From: Phytohabitans suffuscus
Lineage (GTDB): Bacteria > Actinomycetota > Actinomycetes > Mycobacteriales > Micromonosporaceae
Length of the DNA: 64,000 bases
Assembly (NCBI RefSeq): GCF_011764565.1
Contig: NZ_AP022871.1
Span: 6,076,320 to 6,140,319, forward strand
Direction: 5' to 3'
Shown: positions 16,385 to 24,462 of the stretch, piece after piece
Numbering within the stretch: the first letter of the stretch is position 1
Layout of the letters: each line of letters opens with the position of its first letter
The notes under the pieces: generated by a model
What the model was told of the DNA's origin: nothing
Databases searched by the model: none
Seen by the model: the letters and a program-made list of their open reading frames with translations, nothing else
Program-made: the position numbers and the translations under genes

Positions 16385-17539
16385 CTACAGCGGTCGCTGG
16401 CGCCCGCCGGTCGTGTCGCTCGGGTCGCCGACGATGCCGGCGAAGAACGGCACCCCGCTCGGCTGGTGCACGATCGTGAAGGCGAACGGCACATCGGCGC
16501 TGACCGCGATCGTCGGCGGCGGGCGCCACGAGGTGAGCGACATCAGGCCCGTGGCGGCGGCCGCCTCGGTGCCCCACTCGTCGACCGTGACGGTGGCCCG
16601 CTGGACGGCGCCGTCGACGCGGAGCCCGGGGTGGATGCCGCCCAGGTCCGCGCCGGGCTCGAAGACCGTCCGGAGCCCGAGTGCCTTCATCGGCGGTACC
16701 AGGTCGATGTGCGAGCCGTGATCGAACCGCGGCATGGCCAGCCGGACGTAGGCCGGCGCGAGTGACCGTGCGACGTCGGCGAGCAGGTCGGGCGCGAGCA
16801 GCGCGTCCGGCGCCTGGTCGTCCGCCGGCACGACGAGCCGCATGGCGAGGTCGGCGTCCTGGTACGGAAGCTCGACGGCCTGCCAGCCGGCCCCGGCGGC
16901 GTACGCGAGGTCGGCGGTGAGGTGCATCATCGGCACGCGGACCGGACCGCCGGCGGCCGCGAAGTGCTCGTGCGTGGTGTCGGCCTCCGCGAACGGGTGG
17001 CGCCACGCGGCCTTCAGGTGGATCGCGTTGGCGAGCACGAGACGGGTGTTGGGCGAGAGGGCGTCGAACAGGCGCGGGATGCGCCCCTCGGTGGCGTCGT
17101 GCACCCAGGCGTTGACGACCTCGGCGCCGTCGCGGGCGAAGTCGACCGGGTGCACGCCGGTGCCGTAGTGGGTGGCCAGCGTCGCCAGGAACTCGGCGCC
17201 GACCGGCAGGCCGTGCTGGGTGAAGAGGCCGTTGGCGACGCGCACGGGCGCGGTCGCGGTCCGCTGGGCGATCGCGTTGAACGCCGCGTGCGTCCCCTCG
17301 CCCGGGAAGCCGAGGACGCGGTCGATCTCCGCCGCCGTCTCGCCGCCCGCGCCGGCGCGGGCCATCGCGAACGCGTACGCCAGGGAGAGGGGCGAGCACA
17401 CCCAGTTGGTGGTGGTCGCCCGCTCGGCGAGCGCGTGGCCCACCCGCGTGACGCCCGCGGCCACCTCGGCGACCGGCGCGTCACCCGGCGGCGCGGCCCG
17501 CTCGACGCCTTCGGCCTTGAGGATCGGGACGGCAGCCAT
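16385..17539 (-). CDS. Serpin-family protease inhibitor
   Basis: This 384-residue serpin has no signal peptide, so it is probably cytoplasmic. Family features are VCSPLSLAYAFAMARAGAGGET, ANAIHLKAAWRHPF, LPYQDADLAMRLVVP, the hinge TVDEWGTEAAAATGLMSL that starts the reactive loop, and the C-terminal PFAFTIVHQPSGVPFFAGIV. The small-residue hinge EAAAATG suggests an inhibitory serpin. The scissile bond should lie in the following LMSLTSW region; target specificity is not readable. It lies downstream of the C39-like peptidase gene on the same strand, separated by a terminator. Confidence 0.93.
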   Translation of the reverse strand: MAAVPILKAEGVERAAPPGDAPVAEVAAGVTRVGHALAERATTTNWVCSPLSLAYAFAMARAGAGGETAAEIDRVLGFPGEGTHAAFNAIAQRTATAPVRVANGLFTQHGLPVGAEFLATLATHYGTGVHPVDFARDGAEVVNAWVHDATEGRIPRLFDALSPNTRLVLANAIHLKAAWRHPFAEADTTHEHFAAAGGPVRVPMMHLTADLAYAAGAGWQAVELPYQDADLAMRLVVPADDQAPDALLAPDLLADVARSLAPAYVRLAMPRFDHGSHIDLVPPMKALGLRTVFEPGADLGGIHPGLRVDGAVQRATVTVDEWGTEAAAATGLMSLTSWRPPPTIAVSADVPFAFTIVHQPSGVPFFAGIVGDPSDTTGGRQRPL

Positions 17540-17553
17540 GCGGACAAGACTAT

Positions 17554-17588
17554 GCGGCCGCGGCCGGGTTCGCCCCGGCCGCGGCCGC
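17554..17588 (-). terminator. Terminator after the C39-like peptidase gene
   Basis: A 15-bp perfect stem, GCGGCCGCGGCCGGG against CCCGGCCGCGGCCGC, with a 5-base loop lies between the C39-like gene and the serpin start. It should end the upstream transcript. Confidence 0.8.
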
Positions 17589-17629
17589 CTTTGTGAGTCC
17601 CTTGTGGATCGTCAGTGCTCTGTGGATCG

Positions 17630-18364
17630 TCAGGCGCTGTAGCCGCGCTCGGCGATCCAGTTGGCGAGGGAGATGGTGCTCATCCAGTAGGTGCCGCCGT
17701 TCGACGTGTCGTACGGGTCCGCGAGCTGGACCGTACGGCCCTCGTCGCGGTAGCCCACGACGGTCAGGTAGTGCCCACCCTCGTACGAGTGCGCCTTACC
17801 GTCCACGTCCACGGCGGTGCCCTTGATGTTGGCCACGATCGGGTAGCCGTTGCTCAGGGCACGCACGGCGTCCGCCTGGAGCTGGTCCATCTCAGCCGGC
17901 TCGGCGGCCGAGCCCGGGATCTCCACCGTGTGGTAGAAGTCGTTCCCGTTCACCTGGTTGAGCACGCGCGTGGTCTCGTGCGCCGAGTCGGTGCCGTTCT
18001 CGGTCGTGCCCAGCGCCTTGGCCAGCTCCTCCTGGCTCGGCGTGTGCCCCTGCGCGCTGAGCGCGATGCGGGTCGCCGCCGGGGCGCAGAAGTAGTACGT
18101 GCTCTGCTCCTGGTAGCCGAAGCCGACCTGGGCCTCCTTCTTGGGGGCGGCCTGCTTGGCGTCACCCTGCGCGGCGGCGGTGGCCGTGCCGGCGGTGGCC
18201 GTCGCGGCGGGAGACGCGGTGGAGGCCGGGGTGTCCGTCGCCGCGAGCGCGGCCGGACCGCCGATGGTGCTGAAGGCGAGTGCCAACCCCGTGGCGAACA
18301 TGGCCGGCCGGTGGAGCCGGTTCCTGTCGACGGGCGCGAGCCATCGATCGAGGACGTGCTTCAT
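17630..18364 (-). CDS. Secreted C39-like cysteine peptidase
   Basis: The product is a 244-residue exported protein. A signal peptide (MFATGLALAFSTIGGPAALA, cleavage near residue 42) is followed by an Ala/Thr-rich linker and a papain-fold C39-like domain. Candidate active-site residues are Cys in YYFCAPAATRIALSAQG, His in GGHYLTVVGYR and Asp in QLADPYDTSNGG. It lacks an ABC transporter domain, so it is a free peptidase, not a bacteriocin exporter. ATG 18364 is chosen because it directly precedes the basic n-region; the longer frame to 18418 is not needed. Confidence 0.85.
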   Translation of the reverse strand: MKHVLDRWLAPVDRNRLHRPAMFATGLALAFSTIGGPAALAATDTPASTASPAATATAGTATAAAQGDAKQAAPKKEAQVGFGYQEQSTYYFCAPAATRIALSAQGHTPSQEELAKALGTTENGTDSAHETTRVLNQVNGNDFYHTVEIPGSAAEPAEMDQLQADAVRALSNGYPIVANIKGTAVDVDGKAHSYEGGHYLTVVGYRDEGRTVQLADPYDTSNGGTYWMSTISLANWIAERGYSA

Positions 18365-18771
18365 CAGGGGAAACCCTTTCGTTTGGGGGATGGGCGGCGC
18401 CTCGGGGGAGAGGGCCACTCGGTGCGCGGGTCAGCTCGGACTCCGCGCGAGCGGCACCTCCCGGACGAGGCCCGCTCCCGCGTGCGGCACTCCTGGTGCG
18501 GGCCGCGAACGCGATGGCACGCGCGGTGGGGTCCGGCGTGCCAACCGATGTCAACCGGCCGGTGTCCCGGTCAATTCCCAGGCCCGGGAGGCGGCCCCGA
18601 TCACTGGCCATTGAGCCGCCCCGCCGAAACCGTGAGGGCCGCCCGCCGAAACCGTGAGGGCCGCCGACGGAACCCGCCGGGCCGCCCGCCCCGGCCCATC
18701 GGTCGATGCGGACGGGGCCTCGGGGTCCGGGTGCGGTCGGCCCGGCGGGTCGACTGTGCGGGACGGTCAGG
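18365..18771. other. Intergenic stretch, no gene seen
   Basis: About 400 bp of G+C-rich DNA. It should hold the promoter of the C39-like gene near 18380-18420 on the minus strand. Two short direct copies of GAAACCGTGAGGGCCGCC lie near 18626-18664. Nothing else is supported. Confidence 0.4.
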
Positions 18772-18933
18772 TCAGGTGACCGGCCCGTCCGACCTCTTCG
18801 TCAGGTGCCAGAACCCGGCGACGGCCACCACAGCGCCCAGAAAGGCGACAAATGGCGGCACGATCGCGGACGCGATGGCCAGTGCGATGAACCCGACTAC
18901 GACGGCCCAGAGGACCCGCGCACCCCCGCTCAC
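18772..18933 (-). CDS. Small hypothetical membrane protein (53 aa)
   Basis: A short frame reads VSGGARVLWAVVVGFIALAI and continues through SAIVPPFVAFLGAVVAVAGF to a charged tail WHLTKRSDGPVT. Two hydrophobic segments are joined by a proline turn, fitting a hairpin membrane protein. GTG 18933 has a GGGAG ribosome site at proper distance. It stands alone on the minus strand between intergenic stretches. No family is recognised. Confidence 0.65.
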   Translation of the reverse strand: MSGGARVLWAVVVGFIALAIASAIVPPFVAFLGAVVAVAGFWHLTKRSDGPVT

Positions 18934-19154
18934 GTACCACTCCCGTCGTCGTGCGGTAAGTGGCCGGCGCAGGGGGCCCCGGCGGTGCGGGGAGACGACC
19001 CCGCACAGGATGTAGAACGAGCGAGGGCCGTCGAGGGCGCGGCTCCGCCGCTCACCGCCGGACCCGTCTCAACGCCGGCCACCCCCGGGATATGCCGCCG
19101 GGATGGGAAATATGTCGCATATGTGGGTCACTGCGTCAGATGTCAGGCAGGGGG

Positions 19155-19260
19155 CCCCGGTCCGTTTCACCTGCGGACCGCATGCTCCCGCGGGCAACGC
19201 TGCGGTCGGCGGCTCGCGGGGCTCGCCGAGACCCCCGACCTCCGCTGCCACGTCCGCGGG
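19155..19260 (+). repeat. REP-2 repeat, copy 2
   Basis: The hairpin CGGTCCG, seven bases, CGGACCG is followed by CATGCTCCCGCGGGCA and about 75 bp matching 10977-11086. Confidence 0.85.
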
Positions 19261-19287
19261 TCACGCCCCGAGGCGCCCTGGAGGGCT

Positions 19288-19425
19288 GGACAGCGCGCAC
19301 CGTGGGCGGTGAGGCCGCGGGAGCCGCGGAGGGCTGGACGGTGTGCACCGTGGGCGGTGAGGCCGCGGGAGCCGCGGAGGGGCTGGAGAGGGTGCACCGT
19401 GGGCGGTGAGGCCGCGGGAGCGACG
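19288..19425 (+). repeat. Three tandem 47-bp units ending in REP-1
   Basis: Units contain GCACCGTGGGCGGTGAGGCC then GCGGGAGC. The last unit runs into the complete REP-1 copy, so the array looks like local amplification of the REP-1 left half. Confidence 0.75.
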
Positions 19426-19456
19426 GTCCGGACCACGGCGGGCGTCGCGGTAGCTC
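19401..19456 (+). repeat. REP-1 repeat, copy 2
   Basis: Matches 873-934 with the palindromic core GGTCCGGACC and the end GTCGCGGTAGCTC. It lies beyond the 3' end of the TVP38 gene. Confidence 0.8.
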
Positions 19457-19534
19457 AGGGATAGGGGGTTAGCCCTGGGAAAGGCGGTAGCTCTGGGAAT
19501 GGCGGTAGCCCTGGGGAAGAAGATCTTTCCCGGC

Positions 19535-20254
19535 TCAGGCGGAGACGGCCGCGGGTGCCGGCTCGTTCGCGGCCTCGGCGGCGGCGCGGCGCGAGCGGCG
19601 CCACTTCGTGACGATGACCGTGCTGGCGACCAGGCCGAGGCCGGCCGGGGCGATGGCGAACCAGTTGATGTCGCCGGGCGAGGCGACCGCGGCGCCCATC
19701 GCCGCGTAGCCGAACGCGGACGGGACCGAGGCGAGCACGCTGCCGATCAGGAACGGGCGGATCCGGGCGCCGGTCGTGCCGTAGCCGTAGCTGATCAGGC
19801 CGAAACCGCCGACCGGGAGCAGGCGGACCGTGACCACGCCGAGCACGCTCTGCCGGGCGAACCAGCCGTCCAGGCGGGCCAGGCGGCCGCGGACGCGTTC
19901 GGCCACGAAGTCGCGGCCCAGCGTGCGGCCGACCGCGAAGCCCAGCGCGGCGGCGAGCAGCGCCGCGCCCAGCGCGTAGCTGGCGCCGCCCACCGTGCCG
20001 AAGAGCGCGCCCCACGCGAACGACACCAGCGTGCGGGGGACCAGCACCACCATCATCAGCGCGCCCAGCACGATGGCCGCGGGCGGCGCGAGCGGGCCCA
20101 GCCGGTCGACCAGGCGGGGCGCGTCGGAGATCTCGGGCTGGGGCAGGAGCAGCACGGTGAGCCCGAAGACCGCCAGGATCGCCAGCAGCAGCGTGAAGCG
20201 CGCCACCGACCGCTGCCGGAGCAGCGGCCCCAGGCGGCGCACCCGGGCGATCAC
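19535..20254 (-). CDS. TVP38/TMEM64 family membrane protein
   Basis: This 239-residue protein has five to six membrane segments and the SNARE-associated (DedA/TVP38) domain: LVPRTLVSFAWGALFGTVGG, AAALGFAVGRTLGRDFV and RLLPVGGFGLISYGYGTTGARIRPF. Members are membrane proteins implicated in lipid scrambling or homeostasis; the role here is inferred only at family level. GTG 20254 overlaps the gatD stop codon (GTGA), so it is the third gene of a murT-gatD-TVP38 operon. It may assist envelope lipid handling. Confidence 0.87.
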   Translation of the reverse strand: MIARVRRLGPLLRQRSVARFTLLLAILAVFGLTVLLLPQPEISDAPRLVDRLGPLAPPAAIVLGALMMVVLVPRTLVSFAWGALFGTVGGASYALGAALLAAALGFAVGRTLGRDFVAERVRGRLARLDGWFARQSVLGVVTVRLLPVGGFGLISYGYGTTGARIRPFLIGSVLASVPSAFGYAAMGAAVASPGDINWFAIAPAGLGLVASTVIVTKWRRSRRAAAEAANEPAPAAVSA

Positions 20255-20967
20255 GAGACCGCCGTCGCGGCCATGCGCTCCGCGCGGAGGCGGTCGGCCC
20301 ACGTGTCGTCGAGCGGGGGCAGGGTGTCGTAGCCGGTGGCCCAGCGCAGCAGCAGGTCGGCCAGCGCGGGGTTGCGGGACAGGGCGGGGCCGTGGGAGTA
20401 CGTGCCGAGCAGCTTGCCCCGCCACGCGCCCTCGGTGGCGCCGTCGTTGCCGACGCCGGTGGTGACCCGGGCCAGCGGCGAGACGCCGGTGCCCAGGTGG
20501 GTGCGGCCGCCGTGGTTTTCGAACCCGGTCAGCGGGGGCAGCCCCAGCCGCGGGTCGATCGGGCCGCCGAGCTCGCCCACCGCGCGGGCGGGGCCCCGGT
20601 CGGAGCGGAAGTCGAGCAGGTCGAGGCCGTGGTACTGGGTGCCCTTGGCGAAGAACGAGCCGCCGAGCAGCTGGTATCCCGCGCACACCGCGAACACCAC
20701 CGAACCCTGCGCCACCGCGCGGTGCAGGCCGCGGTCCGCGATCAGCCGCTGGGCCGCGAGCGCCTGCGGGCCGTCCTCGCCGCCCCCGAGCAGGTAGATG
20801 TCGGCGGTGGTGGGCAGCGCCTGGTCGGAGCGCACCTCCATGGTCTGCACCGGGAGCCCGCGCAGCGCGGCCCGCCGGGCGAGGATGAGCAGGTTGCCGC
20901 GGTCGCCGTACGTGGACAGCAGGTCCGGATAGATCCAGACGATGCTGATCGTGCTGTCAGAGGACAC
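20251..20967 (-). CDS. gatD: Lipid II isoglutaminyl synthase, glutaminase subunit GatD
   Basis: GatD is a 238-residue class I glutamine amidotransferase-like subunit (CobB/CobQ type). It frees ammonia from glutamine for MurT, which amidates the alpha-carboxyl of D-glutamate in the lipid II stem peptide. The nucleophile is Cys94 in FAVCAGYQLLGGSF and the catalytic His is in GTYSHGPALSRNPALAD. Its start lies inside the 3' end of murT (11-bp overlap), so the two subunits are co-translated, and its stop overlaps the TVP38 start. Confidence 0.93.
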   Translation of the reverse strand: MSSDSTISIVWIYPDLLSTYGDRGNLLILARRAALRGLPVQTMEVRSDQALPTTADIYLLGGGEDGPQALAAQRLIADRGLHRAVAQGSVVFAVCAGYQLLGGSFFAKGTQYHGLDLLDFRSDRGPARAVGELGGPIDPRLGLPPLTGFENHGGRTHLGTGVSPLARVTTGVGNDGATEGAWRGKLLGTYSHGPALSRNPALADLLLRWATGYDTLPPLDDTWADRLRAERMAATAVS

Positions 20968-22192
20968 GGTCGAGCTCCGCTCGGATGTCTTGGAACGCGG
21001 TGTAGTTGGCGATCACTTCCAGCCGGCCGGGCGGCACGAGCTTCACCGCCTCGCCGAAGGTACGTACGTGGTGGAAGGGCACGCCGTTCACTTCGAGGCG
21101 TACCGCCAGGTCGTACGCACGGTCACCGGTGATCAGGACCTGGCGGCCGCGCAGCGGGCTGAAGTCGACGTCGAACAGCCACGACGTGTCGAGGCCGTCG
21201 GGGTCGCGCGCGTTGATGGACAGCAGCGTCGGCGCCTCGTCGGCCATGTCGAACGCCTCCAGCCAGCTCGCCGGGTTCTTGGCCAGCAGCAGCCGGATGT
21301 TGCGGCCGTCGCGGACCACCTGGGCGTACCGGCCGGCGACCGAGGCCACCGTGGAGAGCCGGGTGACCGCGTCGGTCGGGCGGACGCCGAACTGGGCCGC
21401 CACGGCGAGCGCCGTGGCCGCGTTGCCGAGGTTGACCCGGCCGGGGAGCTGGAGCGAGATCTTGTGCCAGGCGCCGCGCGGGTCGACCACGCCGTCGTCC
21501 TCGACCACCCACTGCGGCACCGGCCGGCGCAGCGAGCAGCCGGTGCACCACCACTGGTCGGCCTGGCGCTCGATCGGCGAGCCGCACTCGGGACACACCC
21601 ACGAGTCGTCATGCCACCGCTGGCCGGCGCTAAACCAGGTGACGGCCGGCGATCCGGCCGCGGCCCACACCACCATCGGGTCGTCCGAGTTGGCCACGAC
21701 GTGCACGGCCGGGTGCTCGGCGAGCGCGGTGCGCCACATCTGGGCCATCATCGCGACCTCTTTGGCCCGGTCGAGCTGGTCGCGGGAGAGGTTGAGCAGG
21801 GCCACCACCCGCGGCTCGGTGGCGACCAGCACCTTCGGCAGGTAGTGCTCGTCGACCTCCAGCACCGCGTACGGCGTCTGGCCGGCCTTGGCGAGCGCCG
21901 AGGTGTGGCCGGTCGGCATGTTGGCGCCGAAGCCGTTGGTCGCGACCGGCCCGAGCACGCCCACCGCGGCCGCGGCCAGGCGCGTCGTCGTGGTCTTGCC
22001 GTTGGTGCCGGAGACCAGGGCGATCGCGCGGCCGGAGGCCAGGTGGGCGAGGAGGTCAGGGTCGATCTTGAGGCCGATCCAGCCGCCGATCACCGAACCG
22101 TCGCCGCGCCCCGCCGCCCGCGACAGGGCGGCCGCCGTGCGGGAGACCGAGCTGGCGACCTTCGCACGCAGGGGCATCTTGCCGTCCGTCAC
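20957..22192 (-). CDS. murT: Lipid II isoglutaminyl synthase, Mur-ligase subunit MurT
   Basis: MurT has about 411 residues and forms a complex with GatD to amidate D-Glu in lipid II. A Mur-ligase ATP site VSGTNGKTTTTR lies near residue 65. A four-cysteine zinc ribbon, CPECGSP and CTGCSLRR, lies at about 198-220. The C-terminal DUF1727 domain holds LAKNPASWLEAFDM and ITGDRAYDLAVRLE. GTG 22192 is preferred because the longer frame to 22354 would run into the opposite intergenic region; ATG 22177 is possible. It is first in an operon with gatD and is divergent from the riboswitch-controlled wall hydrolase. Confidence 0.92.
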   Translation of the reverse strand: MTDGKMPLRAKVASSVSRTAAALSRAAGRGDGSVIGGWIGLKIDPDLLAHLASGRAIALVSGTNGKTTTTRLAAAAVGVLGPVATNGFGANMPTGHTSALAKAGQTPYAVLEVDEHYLPKVLVATEPRVVALLNLSRDQLDRAKEVAMMAQMWRTALAEHPAVHVVANSDDPMVVWAAAGSPAVTWFSAGQRWHDDSWVCPECGSPIERQADQWWCTGCSLRRPVPQWVVEDDGVVDPRGAWHKISLQLPGRVNLGNAATALAVAAQFGVRPTDAVTRLSTVASVAGRYAQVVRDGRNIRLLLAKNPASWLEAFDMADEAPTLLSINARDPDGLDTSWLFDVDFSPLRGRQVLITGDRAYDLAVRLEVNGVPFHHVRTFGEAVKLVPPGRLEVIANYTAFQDIRAELDRVL

Positions 22193-22449
22193 GGAGGCGA
22201 GGTTACCAACGTGGTCTGGATCTCCGCGTGTGCGCCAGAAAGACGTCCGCACGGCACGAAGTGTGTGGCGATACTCACCGTGACCGGTAGGCGGTCCGTG
22301 ACGGCTCCGGAGACGCAGCGTGGCGACATATAGGACAGTGCCCTTAACGACCACTCATCCGATGTCGTGCCAACTTCGCTCCGCAAGATCCGCATTACTC
22401 CGCGTCGATCAGGGCATCCGCTACAAAGTTTGAGCCGGGTCTTCCCCGG

Positions 22450-22663
22450 CCGCACCGACGGGACACGCCGAGCCCTGCCCACCCGTCCGGTGCGGATCCC
22501 TGGACACACACAACGGCATAGCGGGCAGGGACGGGGGACCCAGGATCTGCGGTCCCGAGCCCGCCGGGCAGACCCGGCCGGGCCGAGACCTCGGGGTGAA
22601 GCCGCGTTCTCGCGGCCGGGCAATCCTTCCCGCCCGAACCCGACAGCTCACCTCGCAGGCGTG
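22450..22663 (+). ncRNA. Cyclic-di-AMP riboswitch (ydaO/yuaA class)
   Basis: Conserved blocks of this aptamer appear in order: GGGACGGGGGACCCA (22526-22540), GGGGTGAAGCCGCG (about 22592), a variable GC-rich arm, then CCCGAACCCGACAGCTCACCTCGCAGGCG as two adjoining blocks (about 22634-22662). The block ends just before the ribosome site of an NlpC/P60 hydrolase gene, the classic actinobacterial target. In this class c-di-AMP binding lowers expression. The 5' boundary is approximate. Confidence 0.85.
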
Positions 22664-22678
22664 CCGGAGGGACACTAC

Positions 22679-23500
22679 GTGCACGAACTCCGTTCGGGCC
22701 GGCACAGGCTGCCCGCGAGCAGACGGGCCGGCCGGCTCGCTCTCGCCGTCGGGCTCTGCGTCTGTGCCGGTCAGCTCATGGCCGGACCGGCAGTGGCCGG
22801 TACCGCGCCCGCGCAGAGCACCACCGCGAACGCGCCGGCCGCCACGCCGGTCACGCCGCAGGTCGGGATCAAGCCCAACACGACGCGACTGCCGTGGGGC
22901 TCCACGCTGATGCTCACCGCGACGATCACCGACCCGGCGACCCGCCAGCCCGTCTGGGGCGGCACCGTCCAGTTTCAGGTGTGGAAGGGGAGGTGGGTCA
23001 GCACCGGCACCCGCCCCGTCTACTCCACCGGCAAGGCGATCCTCTCCATCAAGCCGTACGAGGCCCGGCTCTACCGCGCCGTCTACAGCGGACGCGGGCC
23101 GTACGCGGGCACGGCCTCGGGGCGCACCCAGGTCTCCGTGGTCGCCAGCCGGGCCAAGGTGCTCGCCGAGGCCCGCAAGCACCTCGGCAAGCCGTACCGG
23201 TTCGCCGCCGCGGGGCCGTCGGCCTTCGACTGCTCGGGCTACACCAAGTACGTGTACCGGGTGGCCACCGGACGGGTGCTCCCGCACAAGGCGAACGACC
23301 AGCAGCGCTCCGGCACCGGCGTGGCCAAGAACAAGGCGCTCCCCGGCGACCTGATCGTCATCCGCTCCGGCTCGTACGGCACGCACGTCGGCATCTACGC
23401 CGGCGGCGGCTACATGTACGACTCGCCCCGCCCCGGCGTCCGGGTCGGCAAGCACAAGATCTGGTCGAGCAACTACGTGGTGCGGCGCCTGGCCGCCTGA
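22679..23500 (+). CDS. Secreted NlpC/P60 peptidoglycan endopeptidase
   Basis: This exported wall hydrolase has 273 residues. A basic start and a hydrophobic signal (LALAVGLCVCAGQLMAGPAV) lead to an Ig/SH3-like region (about 60-160), then an NlpC/P60 domain. The catalytic Cys is in AFDCSGYTKYVYR near residue 184, the His in GTHVGIYAGGG near 235. It should cleave stem peptides in the wall. GTG 22679 follows a GGAGGG ribosome site; the longer frame upstream only reads through the riboswitch. Expression is probably controlled by the c-di-AMP riboswitch directly upstream. Confidence 0.92.
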   Translation: MHELRSGRHRLPASRRAGRLALAVGLCVCAGQLMAGPAVAGTAPAQSTTANAPAATPVTPQVGIKPNTTRLPWGSTLMLTATITDPATRQPVWGGTVQFQVWKGRWVSTGTRPVYSTGKAILSIKPYEARLYRAVYSGRGPYAGTASGRTQVSVVASRAKVLAEARKHLGKPYRFAAAGPSAFDCSGYTKYVYRVATGRVLPHKANDQQRSGTGVAKNKALPGDLIVIRSGSYGTHVGIYAGGGYMYDSPRPGVRVGKHKIWSSNYVVRRLAA

Positions 23501-23565
23501 TCCCTGCACTTCCCGGATTCCTCCACTTCCCTCCCCATTCCCCATACAGCTCCCCGTCCCCCCAT

Positions 23566-23603
23566 CGATCCAGGGCAAGCCCGTCCGGGTTTGCCCTGGA
23601 TCG
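23566..23603 (+). terminator. Terminator after the NlpC/P60 gene
   Basis: CGATCCAGGGCAA and TTGCCCTGGATCG form a perfect 13-bp outer stem, with further pairing of the inner GCCC and CGGGT. CGTTTGG follows. Confidence 0.8.
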
Positions 23604-23719
23604 CGTTTGGACCCAGATGGTGATCGAGTCCTGTCGCCATCCGGACCCTCCACCACGCTCCACCGCATTTGACGTGCAGTTTTGTCAAGGGGGTCACCCG
23701 AGCAACGCTGCGATTCCGG

Positions 23720-23759
23720 TTGCGAGTGGAGGGAAGTGGAGTACAGTGGGGCGCAGTGG
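23720..23759 (+). promoter_or_regulatory. mraZ promoter with four AGTGG operator boxes
   Basis: AGTGG occurs at 23725, 23735, 23745 and 23755, exactly 10 bp apart and on one DNA face. A promoter-like pair, TTGCGA (23720) and TACAGT (23742) with a 16-bp spacer, overlaps the boxes. Known MraZ operators are tandem GTGG-type repeats ahead of mraZ, so this is very likely the MraZ autorepression site of the dcw cluster. Confidence 0.8.
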
Positions 23760-23840
23760 CAGGGTTACTCACCGGAGGGACCCGCCGGCCCCGGGGGACA
23801 GCGGCTCCGCGAAAGCCGCCGAAGGCGAGGGGGTGGGCCG

Positions 23841-24272
23841 ATGTTTCTCGGCACCCACACTCCGCGCCTGGACGAAAAGGGCCGGTTGATCCTCCCGGCG
23901 AAGTTTCGAGACGAGCTGGCGGGAGGTGTCGTGATCACAAAAGGGCAGGAGCGCTGCCTCTACGTCTTCCCGACGCCCGAGTTCCAGCGGATCGCGGGCC
24001 AGCTGCGCGAGACGCCGATGACGCACAAGGCGGCTCGGGCCTACAGCCGGGTGTTCTTCGCGAGCGCCCACGACGAGGTGCCCGACAAGCAGGGCCGGGT
24101 GACGATCCCGGGCCACCTGCGGGAGTACGCCGGGCTGAGCCGCGAACTCGTCGTGATCGGCGCGAGCACCCGGGTGGAGATCTGGGACAAGCAAGCGTGG
24201 GACACCTATCTCTCGGAGAGCGAAGACGACTTCGCGGGTATCGAGGAGGGGGTGCTGCCCGGAGGACTGTAA
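23841..24272 (+). CDS. mraZ: MraZ, transcriptional regulator of the dcw cluster
   Basis: This 143-residue protein has two SpoVT-AbrB-like MraZ domains, each with its DxxxR signature: DEKGRLILPAKFR near residue 11 and DKQGRVTIPGHLR near 83. MraZ forms a ring that binds repeated boxes and represses the division and cell-wall operon; four such boxes lie 80-115 bp upstream. ATG 23841 follows a purine-rich AGGCGAGGGGG ribosome site. It is the first gene of the dcw cluster, 190 bp before rsmH. Confidence 0.96.
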   Translation: MFLGTHTPRLDEKGRLILPAKFRDELAGGVVITKGQERCLYVFPTPEFQRIAGQLRETPMTHKAARAYSRVFFASAHDEVPDKQGRVTIPGHLREYAGLSRELVVIGASTRVEIWDKQAWDTYLSESEDDFAGIEEGVLPGGL

Positions 24273-24462
24273 GGGCTGGCAGACGCCGTACTGCGAGATC
24301 TCCAGCCGCTCCTGCTCCTGACGTCTCTTCCCCGATGTCAGGCGCGTCCCGGCCTCCCCGCGAAGGAGGCTCACGGAAGGGCGGATGGGGATCTGGCAGT
24401 ACGGCGCACGGTTCTTCAGGCACCGGGCGCATGTGCACACGGGCAGGTCACTGGGGGTCGAG

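Larger units (their letters stand above)
18934..19534. other. Intergenic repeat stretch
   Basis: It holds a REP-2 copy (19155-19260), three tandem 47-bp units (19288-19425) and a REP-1 copy (19401-19456). Three short GGCGGTAG-like lines follow to 19510. No gene is supported. Confidence 0.6.
23501..23840. other. Intergenic region: terminator, then mraZ promoter
   Basis: The left half contains the terminator of the NlpC/P60 gene (23566-23603). The right half contains the mraZ promoter with four MraZ-type boxes, followed by an 80-base leader. No gene is seen. Confidence 0.7.

Noticed and set aside
17630..18364. A bacteriocin or lanthipeptide cluster around the C39-like peptidase
   Set aside because: No precursor peptide, modification enzyme or ABC transporter is nearby, and the peptidase has its own signal peptide.
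20957..22192. MurT as a replacement for the missing MurD
   Set aside because: It has the zinc ribbon and DUF1727 domain of MurT and is paired with GatD; it amidates lipid II and does not add D-Glu.
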